Both the position numbers and the translations under genes were made by a program. From NCBI GenBank assembly GCA_009602725.1, contig WELB01000001.1, forward strand, positions 2,119,185-2,149,408: 30,224 bases of DNA, given 5' to 3'. The DNA comes from Spirogloea muscicola (lineage: Eukaryota > Streptophyta > Zygnematophyceae > Spirogloeales > Spirogloeaceae). Each line of letters opens with the position of its first letter. The stretch's first letter is position 1. Positions 1-9,613 of this stretch are shown one piece after another. The notes under the pieces are model-generated. The model had not been told where the DNA came from, did not search any database, and saw nothing but the letters and a program-made list of their open reading frames with translations.

Positions 1-410
1 CGGCGCTCGCCGAGGTGACCGCTGGCAGGGCCCCGTGGCTGCGATGGCGACGTGCGGCCGGCCCGGCCAGGCGCCGCCGGCCACGGGGCGCCGCTGCCCA
101 GCCATGGTGCGCTCTAGCTCGCGAGCTCCATGATAACGCCATCGGCACACCACAGAAGTGGATGTCTTTTGAATTCGCAGCTAGGCCGCCCGCCAGCCAT
201 GGCGGGCTGGGGGCGCACCGCTGCCTGGGGCCAGCCGTCAGGCGCCCCGCCGGCCCGGTGCGGCTGTTGCAGCCGGCCCGGGCGACACCGCCGGCCGGTG
301 AAAGGCGCCTGCCATGGCGGCCGGCCCTCCGCCACGGCTGTTGGTGGTGGCCGCGACTGTTACCGAATGAGCGCGTGCAAGCAGTAGAGAGGCACGTCCT
401 GCCATGCTAG
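1..410. other. GC-rich segment, no gene recognised
   Basis: This stretch is rich in CCGGCC, GCCGCC and CCATGGC words and has overlapping open frames on both strands, as expected by chance at this GC content. None gives a family I recognise and no splice-site pair frames a convincing exon. It could be part of an exon or CpG-rich promoter of a gene lying to the left of the window. Confidence 0.3.
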
Positions 411-2336
411 CAGGTCCCCTTGCTGTACATCTGAGCTGGACGAGCTGTTGAAATGCGGTGGACGTATCTCCACGCTTGGGCTTGCAGTGGCGCCCACTGC
501 GGATCAGATTTCGAGCGTATCTCCATGGTGACTTTTCGGTGACTGAGCATGCTGTAAACAGTCGTTACATCGCATGGTGTTCTCGCCTCGCGCGCGGTGA
601 CTGGCTCAAAGTCGTTTGCATTTAGCCATAAATAGGATGCAAAGTGCAAAGAGCAAGCAAGCAGTGACGGAGCACTGTGAGCACGCCCTACCTGTGCGCC
701 ACCGCAGATTGTATAGCACAGACTGCAAGCGTCTTGGTTTGTGACCTCTGATGTAGGTCGTTCGTAGTTGGGAGTTACTCTAGGAATACTGGAGCATAAC
801 CACCCCTGATATTACCATGCCATGTAGCACTCGAGCAATGACCGTATGGAAAAGCAGCCCTCAGAAAAGGCTCGACATATTGCGGGCCGGGATATCGATT
901 TTGTCACTGATAAGTATTACGGAAGTCAAGCTCAAGCCTGAGCCCAAGCTTAAGCTTGAGCTCAGGCTTACGCTCAAGCTCAAGCTCAATCAATGTCTCC
1001 AATGCTTCGTGGACGCTTTGAGACAAGCGCCACATTCGAGTGCCATTATGCTTGAAAGTCTGGGCAAGCAGCAGCACTCTGCACCTGTCACCATTGTCTT
1101 TCTATCAGCGTACTCTGAGATGCAAGCTGCGTGCTCCTGCCTGCTGCAACAGATGTGGCGCTTTCGGACTGGTGAAGCATTACTTCGGCCGAGGCTAGCA
1201 CTGCACAGAGCAACCTTCACAAGATGAGGCTGACCCTGGTGACAGCTGATCCTGGGGACTTAGACGTGTGCATGTCTCGGCTGCTGCAGAAGAGACTGGT
1301 GCAGCATGATAGCATTCGAGACTGATCGCTTGATGTCTTTCCAAAAGTGTTTACTCATCGACATGCACTTTCTATATCAAGGAAAGCATGAGAGACTTAC
1401 ATCAAAGTTCTCAAAGCAGACTTGGGACAGCAAGCTCCAGCAAAATCTCATTGTGAATAAGTAGCTATAGGGCCACCAATGCATTTGTGATAGATTGCAC
1501 TGGTTCGACCACTTAACAACCTTGGCTTTTGCACAAGGCTGCTCATGTCATGCCCCTGTTGATCAGCGCAATGAGGAAAAATGCAGTGCAACCAATAGCA
1601 AGAGATATGTGTCACTCTGACAACTTGAGAGAGGATATAGGTGCAACCAAAAGTTACCCATCAAGAAGCTGGAAGCAATGGGAGTGTAGGTCCTTGAAGG
1701 GTCCTGTTCAAGATTGTGGTTGCATATCTAGGATGACTCTCTCTCCACCAGCACGTTCAAGAGGGAGAAGAAGTATAGCATCAATTCTCCTTTGACCAAT
1801 TAGACTTTTCAGAGGCCATTGTCATTCTGCAGCAACTTCAGTCCATTGCCATTGCAACCCGATGGCTTGGCTGCTGACCAATCAAAATTACACCGACAAT
1901 CCGGCCAGCTTGATAGGTTGAGGTGCTTCACTTGAGCAGTTAGAGGTGGCACCTAATCACGACACTCTTTGCAGCTGGTGCGGATTGCCCCCTCTGGCAA
2001 GTGTTGAGATCATGTGGTCTAATACAGCTGATCCTGGCAACAAGACATCTAGCCTCACATTGACAATGCACTAGGTGCAACTCTCAGTCCACAGAGTGTA
2101 TCACAGGCTGTGATGCCACCATTGCAGCAAAGCAAATGCTCTACTTTCAGAGGGGCTGATTGGCACTCTTAAGTCTCTGGGTGATCAATCAAGCGTGTGA
2201 GAGGCTCAAGTGGGCATCAATACTGGAGACCCTACAAGGAGACCCTTTAATATAGGACTAGATGTAAATATGAATAAATGAATTAGCTGATCTTTCTAAG
2301 AATGCCCGGTGTTCAAAGCAGTGTGGGTAAAGAAGC
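411..2336. other. AT-richer intergenic stretch without a recognisable gene
   Basis: About 1.9 kb of lower-GC sequence. The longest frame (817-1227, plus) is dominated by the Lys/Leu/Glu codons of a hexamer repeat at 928-990 and shows no family resemblance. I see no tRNA- or rRNA-like fold and no convincing splice-flanked exon. It may hold the 3' flank of the minus-strand gene that ends at 2337. Confidence 0.4.
928..990. repeat. Hexamer array of AAGCTC/AAGCTT variants
   Basis: About ten tandem 6-bp units related to AAGCTC, with variants AAGCCT, GAGCCC, AAGCTT, GAGCTC, AGGCTT and ACGCTC. Because AAGCTT and GAGCTC are palindromic, the array can fold back on itself. In one frame it reads as alternating Lys and Leu/Pro, which explains the open frame around it. 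Confidence 0.75.
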
Positions 2337-3336
2337 TCAACCTCTAGAGAGGGGCACAGCTTTCTTCAAAGCAGCCAGCATACTTTGCATCAGTGTGGGC
2401 TCGCCAGGGGGCGCCTGCCCTTTCAAGGGCCCACTCCTAACAGCCCTAAACATGGCCGTCTCATCACCCGAGGCTGGCGTAAGAGTTACGTCAATGTTCA
2501 CAATAGGTTCCACCTCGCCATTCACAACACGAATGTAGCCCAATCTCACTCCATTGTCGAGTTTGTCAACCTGGGCGCACAGAAAGGGGAGTCACATCTT
2601 CATTGTTGCCCCATTGAACGTTGCTGTCTCCTCTGAACACAACTTGACATCTTCATCATCTTCAGGAGCGGACTAAATTGCTCTTCCTCCCACCTCAGTC
2701 GTGCCCGCCCATGGCAGGCAACTTGTCAGAGTGGATAAAGCGCTACACAGCTGTGCTGGTGACAGTATCTTAGATATAGCGATTTGTTCCAGTGTATTAC
2801 CTTGAGGGGTAAAGGTAGAGGCAGATTGGCAGACTGCGTCACACTGTTAGCCCACTGTTTGACAGGATGCATTGCCAAATGCTTAGTCATGGTCGCCATG
2901 AAAAGATATGCGATGACAAAGGCTACAGTCTGCAACTCTCCAGACCTGACTGGTCAGAACAACAAAAATACCATCCACCGTGACCAGGCTGATTTCTCGT
3001 CGAGCATGAGATGAAAGTCTGCAATCTAAGCTAGTACAATGGTTCTGCTCTGAGGCACGTGTTTGTGCTGCAGATTGATCAAAGGCAGGTAAAGCAGATG
3101 GAGTAGCATGGCCAAGCTGGCCAGAGCTGACGGGAGCGTAGACGCCGGCACCATTGTACGTCATCCTGCGCAAGTAAGGATGACCTAGTACAGATAGTTA
3201 TACGCGGCAGTCTGTGACGAACCTGGAACAGGTATCCATCCAGCTTCTTCAAGTCGATGTCTGCAGGAAGCTGAGCAGTGCCAAGAGAGATGGCAGGTGT
3301 GTTGTCTCCGCTGGCCAGCTTCTCACTCGAAGTGGC
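2337..3336 (-). CDS. Conserved plant/algal protein of unknown function, likely plastid-targeted (three 3' exons resolved)
   Basis: Three phase-0 exons on the minus strand fit one protein: 3223-3336 (38 codons), 2801-2854 (18 codons) and 2337-2570 (77 codons plus TGA). Each is bounded by AG acceptors and GT donors (GTTCGT, GTAATA). The joined order contains the motifs SLGTAQLPADIDLKKLD, then LFQ joined to WANSVTQSANLPLPLPLK, then VDKLDNGVRLGYI, and near the end GPLKGQAPPGEPTLMQSML. This matches my memory of a land-plant family of small chloroplast proteins (LGTMKLP.DID, LFQWANSLCQGANLPLPVPLK, GPLKDQAPPGEPRIMRSLL), which I believe is catalogued as DUF7148; that name needs checking. No biochemical function is known to me. 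The 5' exon with start codon and transit peptide is not resolved and should lie between about 3340 and 3700. The 18-codon exon is easily missed by gene finders. Confidence 0.75.
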
Positions 3337-3637
3337 CTGTAATCTGAACAGCCATGCAGCTGCCCTGCCCTGGTTGGCACGTGACAACGAAGTGGCGCTG
3401 CACCCTACCTTGCCAACCGGCGCATGTATCTGCCAAACGCACTTGGGTGTCAGTGATGGTGACGGGCAGTGCACCCCAACCTTGTCCACAGCTACCCACA
3501 GTCTAGATTCTACACCCTGAGTGGCTCACGTCAGACTTTCGTAGCCAGCAACGTCATGGCCAGCTCTTGGCGTCTGCTAGGACATCTGTGCGGATTTGCC
3601 TGGTGAGCTTCGCCGCCCACAGGCGCAAGCCCTCCAT

Positions 3638-3680
3638 CCTAAATGCCTAAGCCCCTAAACCCCGAGCCCTTAAACCCTGG
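3638..3680. repeat. Degenerate telomere-like block, C-rich orientation
   Basis: Several CCTAAA/CCCTAAA/TTAAACCC words stand in close succession, for example CCCCTAAACCCCGAGCCC and CTTAAACCCTGG. These are imperfect copies of the green-lineage telomere unit TTTAGGG read on the complementary strand. The block faces the G-rich block at 3932-3973. Confidence 0.55.
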
Positions 3681-3689
3681 ACACCGGGG

Positions 3690-3931
3690 GGCAGGTGATG
3701 TCAGGCTGTCGCAGGCATGGCGTGGCGGCGACCGTGCCTCGCCCAGGCCATGCGAGAGGCTGCAAGCGAGCTCCGCTCGACGGCACACACCCCAAAAGTC
3801 CTCACGCTAGCGCCGACGGCGCGCAAGCATGCCCCCAGTCACGTACGGTCAGTGTTGGGTGGCTCCTCGGCGGCCCCTGGGCCACTACTTCGAACCACCG
3901 TCGGGCTCTCTGTGGCGGAGGGCTGGGAATC
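3690..3931. other. GC-rich segment between two telomere-like blocks
   Basis: Both forward frames across this segment are open (3695-3940 and 3717-3950), and codons such as GCG, CGC and GAG are frequent. I do not recognise the predicted peptides. It may be an exon of an unidentified gene or simply GC-rich subtelomere-like sequence. Confidence 0.25.
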
Positions 3932-3973
3932 AGGGTTTAGGTTGGCTTAGGGTTTAGGTCTAGGGTTTGGGTT
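3932..3973. repeat. Degenerate telomere-like block, G-rich orientation
   Basis: Words AGGGTTTAGG, TTAGGGTTTAGG and TAGGGTTTGGG occur within 42 bases, matching imperfect TTTAGGG units. The orientation is opposite to the block at 3638-3680, about 250 bases away. Confidence 0.6.
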
Positions 3974-4157
3974 CTCTGGCGTCATCCGGAGACGGGCTCG
4001 GCGCTGCGGTGGCTCTGGCCGTCACACCTGGGAGAGCCCGGGCTGCGCAAGGCCGGCGGCGGCGCGGGCGTGGACGGTAATGGGCGCCCGGCCCAGCGCG
4101 GCGCCCGGGAGCTCCNTGACGTCGGCGGCGGCGGTTAGGGCAAAAGAGGCGGCAGCA

Positions 4158-4190
<33 letters not shown>

Positions 4191-4521
4191 TGTGCCACGT
4201 GGCAGCGCAGGAGCTGGTCTACCAGGCGGCTTGTGCGCCGGAGTCGCACGCCGCCACGTGGCTGCTGCAGCGGGCTGGTTGGAGGCATGCGGAGCCGTCC
4301 GATGCGAGACCGTCTGACGGGTGCGCAGGGCCCAGGGGCTGGGCGGGCCCTTTCGACAGGAGGTTACTGACTAGGTGTTAACGTAGCTGCTGGTTTGCCG
4401 GTGTGCTTTAGCTGCTCTTAGCGCAGGGGTTACTGATGAGAGTTTCCCGTTGCGTCGTCTTGAATGACACAGCTAGACACTTCTTCTCTCTCGCCCCTTC
4501 GGACCGTGTTCATTACTTTCT
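3974..4521. other. GC-rich segment with a GCG trinucleotide run and a single-N gap
   Basis: A run of GGC/GCG triplets at about 4149-4190 would encode about 14 alanines in one forward frame. A single N at 4116 sits about 30 bases before it. The frame 4190-4381 reads plausibly as protein (VAAQELVYQAACAPESHAAT), but I find no family match, start or splice pair to support a gene. Degenerate copies of the GGTTACTGA retrotransposon tail motif occur near 4364-4372 and 4426-4435. Confidence 0.3.
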
Positions 4522-4782
4522 GGGCTGGCCTCTCACAGCCCTTGCGCGGCGTGCAGCGGCCCGCCGCCTCGGGCAGCAGGGCGAGCAGACCGGCTTCAAT
4601 GTCGCCGGGTCCCCCGCTCAGGTCTTCCGATGCGTTTGGCCATCTCAATGCAGCGGTCCCTTGCCTTCGCGGTTCACTTGCGCGCAGGCCGAGCTTTGGC
4701 GGCGGCCTCCGGCTTCCGTCAGGGCGACGTCTTTCCGCCGGCTAGCTACTCAGACCTGCATCTCCTGACTAGAGGTTACTGA
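4522..4782 (+). mobile_element. 5'-truncated non-LTR retrotransposon tail, copy 1
   Basis: This is about 89% identical by eye to 13405-13661 and encodes the same C-terminal peptide: MQRSLAFAVHLRAGRALAAA, a short variable stretch, then SDLHLLTRGY and TGA at 4780-4782. Upstream, around 4625-4635, the frame is shifted by one base relative to the 13405 copy, so this copy is a dead fragment. The assignment to a retrotransposon comes from the 9614-10385 copy, where the same tail follows an endonuclease-like domain. The left end contains a GGGCTG/CAGCCC hairpin. Confidence 0.65.
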
Positions 4783-5110
4783 AAGAGCGTTCCCTGGCTG
4801 GTGTCTTAGTCCTAGTCCTTTCGCACTCCGGCTCCTTCAGCCCTTGTCCATTCCTTTGGGCTGGCCTTTCCCAGCCACCAGTCAATCTGGCCGCGCTTTC
4901 TTCCTTGCCCCCATTTGGAAGAGCCACTTCTCTCACAGCCCATCCCTTTGGGCTGGCCTCTCCTAGCCACCAGTCAATGTGGCCGCGCTTGCCTCTCACA
5001 GCCACCCCCCTCCTCCTAGGAGTGTCCTTTCTTCTTCGCGCTTCCCCTGGCCCCTTCTAAACTTGTTTAGTCTTTTGGGGCTGGCCTTCCCCAGCCCTTA
5101 TTCTCTGTGG
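4783..5110 (+). repeat. Retrotransposon-associated hairpin modules (three copies)
   Basis: Directly after the LTRGY stop come three GGGCTGG...CCAGCC-type hairpins at 4858-4876, 4950-4968 (CTAGCC, one stem mismatch) and 5078-5098. Two are followed by CACCAGTCAATSTGGCCGCGCTT; the third is followed by CTTATTCTCTGTGGGCGAGC. The same modules recur at 8.3, 8.9-9.4, 10.1 and 13.8 kb. They look like 3' UTR or rearranged coding pieces of the same element. Confidence 0.6.
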
Positions 5111-6083
5111 GCGAGCTCTTTCTTCTTTCTGGCCCGCCCCCAATAGCTTCTCTTGCATGGGCTTCCGCCTGAACGGCGTATTGGCTTTGTGTAAGGGCTG
5201 AAAATGCTGAAGAAGGGAGCTCCCCTGGGCCAGTTCCATGTCCACAGCCTTGGCGTACTTTAGGTACAGCTGTACAAGACGTACAAGACCCCAACAGAAG
5301 CCTGAAAGACCCTCTCTCAGTCGCACGGAGCACAATTGCAGTAAAACGTTCTGTCCCAAGCCACGATGACAGTGTTCCCCATGACCACCTTCACAATCAT
5401 GCAGGACAGTGTGTGAAGGGACTCATGCGACACTGAAGGTTGTATCAACAGGAGAGGCCACTATTGAAGTTCATGAGACTTGAGGTTGCTGTTGTCCCAA
5501 GCCAAACTGCTAACACCACTTGCTGCTGCTCCATTAAAATTGCCATGAATCTTTACTTTTTCAAGTTTGACTGCTCTTGGCTGTCAGTACCGAACCGTGC
5601 TTGGTTGTCTTCAATGCTTATGGCTGCGTACTTCTGCTGCCAAGAAGACTCGCTGTCTTCTGTCAACAGATTGATGGCTATGCACGGCAAGTGCTCAACT
5701 TTGTTCTGAATGTTCTGGTATACAGCAACAGTTGGCAACTGTCTCTCTACATCATTGCTGGACGCCACATGCATTGGGACTACTGGGCAGTATTAGGCAG
5801 TTTAGCCCTTGAAGGAAGATCCACAAGTGCATAAGAAAGATCACAGAGCATTTTATGGTCCCGCTTATCCTCAACAGATAGTAAGCGGTCGAGGATGTGA
5901 TACTGAGGTGGTGTATCTGACGAGCAGCAGACATCCTTCTTGGCTAGCATTATCCCATCGCAGAAACTGCTTGTGATGTTTAGGTGATGCAGATTTGCTG
6001 GTGTTGGTGGGGCTGGCAATGTAATGAATGCAGAAGCTACCTTGTGATAGCAAGATTCTTGTTGTACGTCATTCAGATCGAAT
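5111..6083. other. Unassigned sequence, no gene supported
   Basis: Moderate-GC sequence with minus-strand frames at 5780-6121 (113 codons) and 5553-5774 (73 codons) and a plus-strand frame at 5440-5709. I recognise no domain in any of them and no splice-site pairs join them. They could be remnants of a mobile element. Confidence 0.3.
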
Positions 6084-8250
6084 GGTGAGCTAAGTAAGAA
6101 CGTGTCTGACAATCTCAGCAAAGCTACGCTAATGGCGACTTACGACATGAAGAAGCATCTGAAGCAATTTGGTACCCCTGCCAGCACATTACTGGCTCTG
6201 GCATACTTCTGCCAATAAACCACCTGGGTCTTTCCCTCCGGGTCAAGTCCCCTGTCCTACAGCTTCTCGTCCAGCCCCCTTCTCAAGTCCCATTCTCCCT
6301 CTCCCTGATAGTGCGATTATTATCCTCTGGAGAAGTGTGTCGACGTGCACGTGTCTGCACGTTTGAGGTCAAGCCACTGCCGCACAGCCGAGAAGATGCG
6401 ATTTGAAGCCCTGCATAAGCTGCACGAGACTTGAAATGGGGGGGACTTCGTAAATGCGTAACACCACAATATGGGCCAGTCAGGATTCCTCTACCCGATC
6501 GCCCTTTGACCCTGCGCCTGGTACATGCATGGGGGCAGGCCGAGGGTTGCGCTCTTCCAATCTCCAGCAGTCTCATAGCAGCAGCAGCAGGCGTGTTCTA
6601 AAGCAATCCAGCTCTGTAAGCCCGACAAACAATGAGGTGCACATCATGCAATGGATGATTGGCGCAATGATCAAAATCGCGACTCAGGGTTCTTCCTCTG
6701 CATGCCACACATGTTGCGCCAGCACTGAATGGAGGCAACGTAGTGGTCTGACGGATTGACGTTGTATGGGTGCACGCCCCACTCCTTGCGGTGCGCTGGG
6801 CCAGCTATAAAGTCCTCGTTGAGCACGTCAACGAATGACTTAATCAGCGAAACTGTCGTCCCGTTCTTGCCAGGAGGGCCGCCACCACAGCACTTGCCGT
6901 AGCATCCCCATGTGCACGGCTTGCCGTAATACGATGTCTCCAGGTCCTCAATGAAATACCAGCCGCCGGGGCGCACGAGCGGCATGAGCTCTGAGAAACT
7001 CGTAATCTGCTGTTGCATCGTGTGGCCGCCGTCATCAATGATGAAGTCAAGCTCCCCGACCTCCCCTCTAATTTGAGCGACCACGTAGGTCAGGACGGAC
7101 CTGTCGCCCTGGAGAGCTCCCCGGCAACAGCAGCAAGTAGCGTCAGGGCCCAAGCCAGCATTAGCGCCAGCTCCAGCGCCAGCGACAACGCCAGCAGCGG
7201 CGCCAATACCAGAACCAGCAAGCAGCGTCAGCCCCGTTTCTGCCTGCACAAGCTCCAGACACAGCAGACATTGCGCGCCCTGCCGCAAGGCAAGGCCCCC
7301 ACCTGGTCGCCAAGGAAGATGTGCACGCGGTGATCGCTGTCATTCACGAATTGATTCCAGATCTTCCCGTGGTCGAGCCCGTAAATGCGAGCTTGCGGGA
7401 AGAACTCCTGCAGCGACACAGGCGCCATGAGTGAGCCGCTACTTGTGAGCCGACCATTCTGATCGAGGAGAAGCAGCTACAGCAAGCTCATACCTATGGA
7501 ATGGTGCGCTCTCCCTGCCTCCCTACCTTCCATGTTGTGGCTCTTACAGATTCTGGCATGCAGGTAAAGGCCTTCTTCTGGAGAGGCCTGTTTCTACCTT
7601 CTTCTGCAATTCCCTCTCCGATCTCGAAGCGAGCCACATGTTCGAGTGCAGGCCCACCTTCCAGACACTGAGGGAGGCGCCCTGGCGCAGGCCGATCTCC
7701 AGGAAGGCGACGCGGCGGCGCTGCGCCACGAGGGCGTCGAAGTAGGGCCCGTACATGTGGCCGTAGCCGTGGTCACGCTTGTCCGTGCTCGACCGCGCAA
7801 GCACGTCCTCGAACGCCGGAAAGTCGTGCCCGGCAGCCGGCGCGCACTCGAGGCCGGCCAGAACCAGGTGCGTGAGCACAATGTAAGGCGCCGCCACGAG
7901 GAGGGCGAGGGCGGCGTAGGCAGCGAGTGGCAGGGCGCGTCCGCCGCCGCCGCCGCCGCCAGTCAGCGGCACCTTCGTTGTCGCCACTGATGCCGCCGGC
8001 GCCGCCGTTCGCCGGTTGCCGCCCGCACATGAGCCATCGGCTGGCGGTTCCTGCCGCCGCTCCATGGCCGCCTTTACGCGCGGCGGGTCGCGCGGGGGGG
8101 CGAGGGCGGAGAGCTGGCCGGGAGGGTTGGGGGGCGAGGCGGCCACTGGTGTTCAAGGGCTGGGAGGCTGGGGAAACGAGAGCGAAGGTGCGCGCGGGGC
8201 GTTTGAAATCATAGGGTGGCCAAATTCGAGCCAATACCTTGTCCAGGCAA
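6084..8250. repeat. Tandem duplication unit A (contains methyltransferase gene A)
   Basis: This unit aligns in the same orientation with 10966-13060. Shared landmarks, left to right: GGTGAGCTAA near 6084/10966; ACATKAAGAAGCATCTGA near 6145/11028; CTCTGGCATACTTCTGCCAA near 6190/11070; the whole methyltransferase gene; and GGCCAAATTC near 8218/13030. Exons are much better conserved than introns and flanks, so the duplication is old and both genes have been kept. Confidence 0.8.
6671..8065 (-). CDS. Membrane-anchored MycE/TylF-type SAM-dependent O-methyltransferase, copy A
   Basis: Three exons on the minus strand: 7658-8065 (136 codons, ATG), 7303-7407 (35 codons) and 6671-7108 (145 codons plus TGA), giving 316 residues, all junctions in phase 0. 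The N-terminus is Gly/Ala-rich and followed by one hydrophobic segment at about residues 45-70, suggesting a type II membrane protein, perhaps of the Golgi. The catalytic domain shows STDKRDHGYG, LEIGLRQGASLSVWK, IYGLDHGKIW, FLGDQ, IIDDGGH and FIEDLETS. In MycE-type sugar O-methyltransferases the second Asp and the His of DDGxH and the Glu-Asp of EDL bind metal and act in catalysis; all are present. A Cys-rich insert (CTWGCYGKCC) follows. Intron 2 (7109-7302, 194 nt) has a 14-bp insertion relative to copy B. Read unspliced, it looks like a frameshift, but splicing removes it. Substrate unknown; glycan O-methylation is inference. Confidence 0.82.
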
Positions 8251-8279
8251 ATGCTAGTGCAGAAAGTGGGGGCTACGAG

Positions 8280-8420
8280 ACACGAAGCCCGTGCCCTAAG
8301 GCCACCAGTCAATCTGGCCGCGCTTCTTCCAAGGTGGCCTTGTCCACTCTCTCTCGCTTTCGGCTGGCCTTTCTTTCCCAGCGGCGGCTTGGGCTGCCGG
8401 CCCCCTTGCCCGCCTTACGA
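8280..8420 (+). repeat. Retrotransposon-associated module
   Basis: Contains GCCACCAGTCAATCTGGCCG and a degenerate GGCTGGCCTTTCTTTCCCAG hairpin, the same words as at 4858-4900 and 13814-13855. It lies just upstream of methyltransferase gene A. Confidence 0.5.
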
Positions 8421-8819
8421 GATTCCGTACTTTATTCATGTCGGGATGTCGGGCTGGCTTATCGCAGGCCTTGGCCCCATTGGGAGAGCCGATTCACTTT
8501 CACATGCCACCGCCACCTGGAAGCGCCCTTTCTCCGTCCTTTCTCCGTACTGCGGTCCTTCCCCCGTCCTGTCGGGCGGAACAGGACGACGCGCGACATC
8601 TGAATAAGCGCAAACGCAGATAAGTGCGCGCGCGACGCTGATGAGGGAGCGATCTGGAATCCTGGCGCGCGACGGCGACAAAAGGCACAACTCGGAGTAG
8701 TTCTACTATTGTTAGACCTCTATTAATATCAGACCAGTTAGTGGTAATCCATCGGTGGTAGGCCGTGGGGGTTCCTCTCTGGCTCTGTCCAGGGGACCCA
8801 CTTCCAGGACCCTAGCCTC
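8421..8819. other. Spacer without recognisable gene
   Basis: GC-rich to about 8700, then AT-rich. Open frames on both strands overlap and match nothing I know. Includes TTTCTCCGTCCTTTCTCCGT, a short direct repeat near 8528-8547. Confidence 0.3.
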
Positions 8820-9410
8820 TCTGATTTGCGGCTGCTTAGCAGGGGTTACTGAGTAATTTGTAGCTGCTTTCTTTCTTTGTGTGCTTTGGTTTCTTAGCGC
8901 TTCCTCTGGCTTCCTCTGGCCCCCTTCTCGTTCTTTGTTCATTCTTTTTTGGGCTGGCTTGTCCAGCCCCTATCCTCTTAGCAGGGGTTACTGAGTGTCT
9001 CGTAGCAGCTTTGTTTCTGTTACTTAGCGCTTCCCCTGGCCCCCTTCTCGTACTCTGTTCATTCTTTTTCGGGCTGGTTGTTCCAGCCCCTATTCTCAAT
9101 GGGCGAGCACTTTCTTCCAGGAGCCTAGCATCTCTAATTTGCGGCTACTTAGCAAGGGTTACTGAGTGATTCGTAGCTGCTTTGTTTCTTTGTGTGCCTT
9201 TTTCTTTAGCGCTTCCCCAGGCTCCCTTCTCGTACTCTGCTCAATCTTTTTTGGGCTGGCTTTTCCAGCCCCTATCCTCACCGGGCGAGCACTTTCTTCT
9301 TTTACTTTTCAGCACCTTTGGCTCTTTGGATCTTGTCCAATTTTTTTGGGCTGGCCTTCCCCAGCCCCTACCCTCTGGGGGCGAGCAATTTCTGTGAGGG
9401 CTTGTGGCGA
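8820..9410 (+). repeat. Tandem array of retrotransposon tail modules
   Basis: Three unit starts at about 8834, 8976 and 9146 carry the tail codons ending in Ser-(Arg/Lys)-Gly-Tyr-TGA (AGCAGGGGTTACTGA, AGCAAGGGTTACTGA). Each is followed by GTAGCTGCTTT or GTAGCAGCTTT, then GCGCTTCC, then a GGGCTGG...CCAGCC hairpin at 8951-8969, 9071-9090, 9253-9271 and 9348-9368, then CTATYCTC and GGGCGAGCA. Unit spacing is about 142 and 170 bp. The peptide before the stop (SDLRLLSRGY, SNLRLLSKGY) matches the SDLHLLTRGY tail of the larger fragments. Confidence 0.7.
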
Positions 9411-9613
9411 AGTGACCGAACGCTCTGTAATCCCATGATGCCGGAGGCAGGGCTTTGTGAAACCTCAATGGGTACTCTAGGGGGAGAAGCGGGCGTTGTT
9501 TGTTCCCTCGACCCTTGTGTTGGAACTCTTCAACCGTTGGCTTGTTGCTATTTTTTTACCCTTTGAGTATTGCGGCTACGACCTCTGCTTTGTGACATAC
9601 CGACGCCTCGTCC

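Noticed and set aside
4190-4381. A small gene encoding VAAQELVYQAACAPESHAAT
   Set aside because: The frame reads plausibly but has no family match, no supported start, and lies beside an N and a GCG repeat that make frame inference unreliable.
6671-7428. Gene A as a frameshifted pseudogene
   Set aside because: The 14-bp difference from gene B lies inside a GT-AG interval. Removing the interval in both copies restores the frame and the family alignment.
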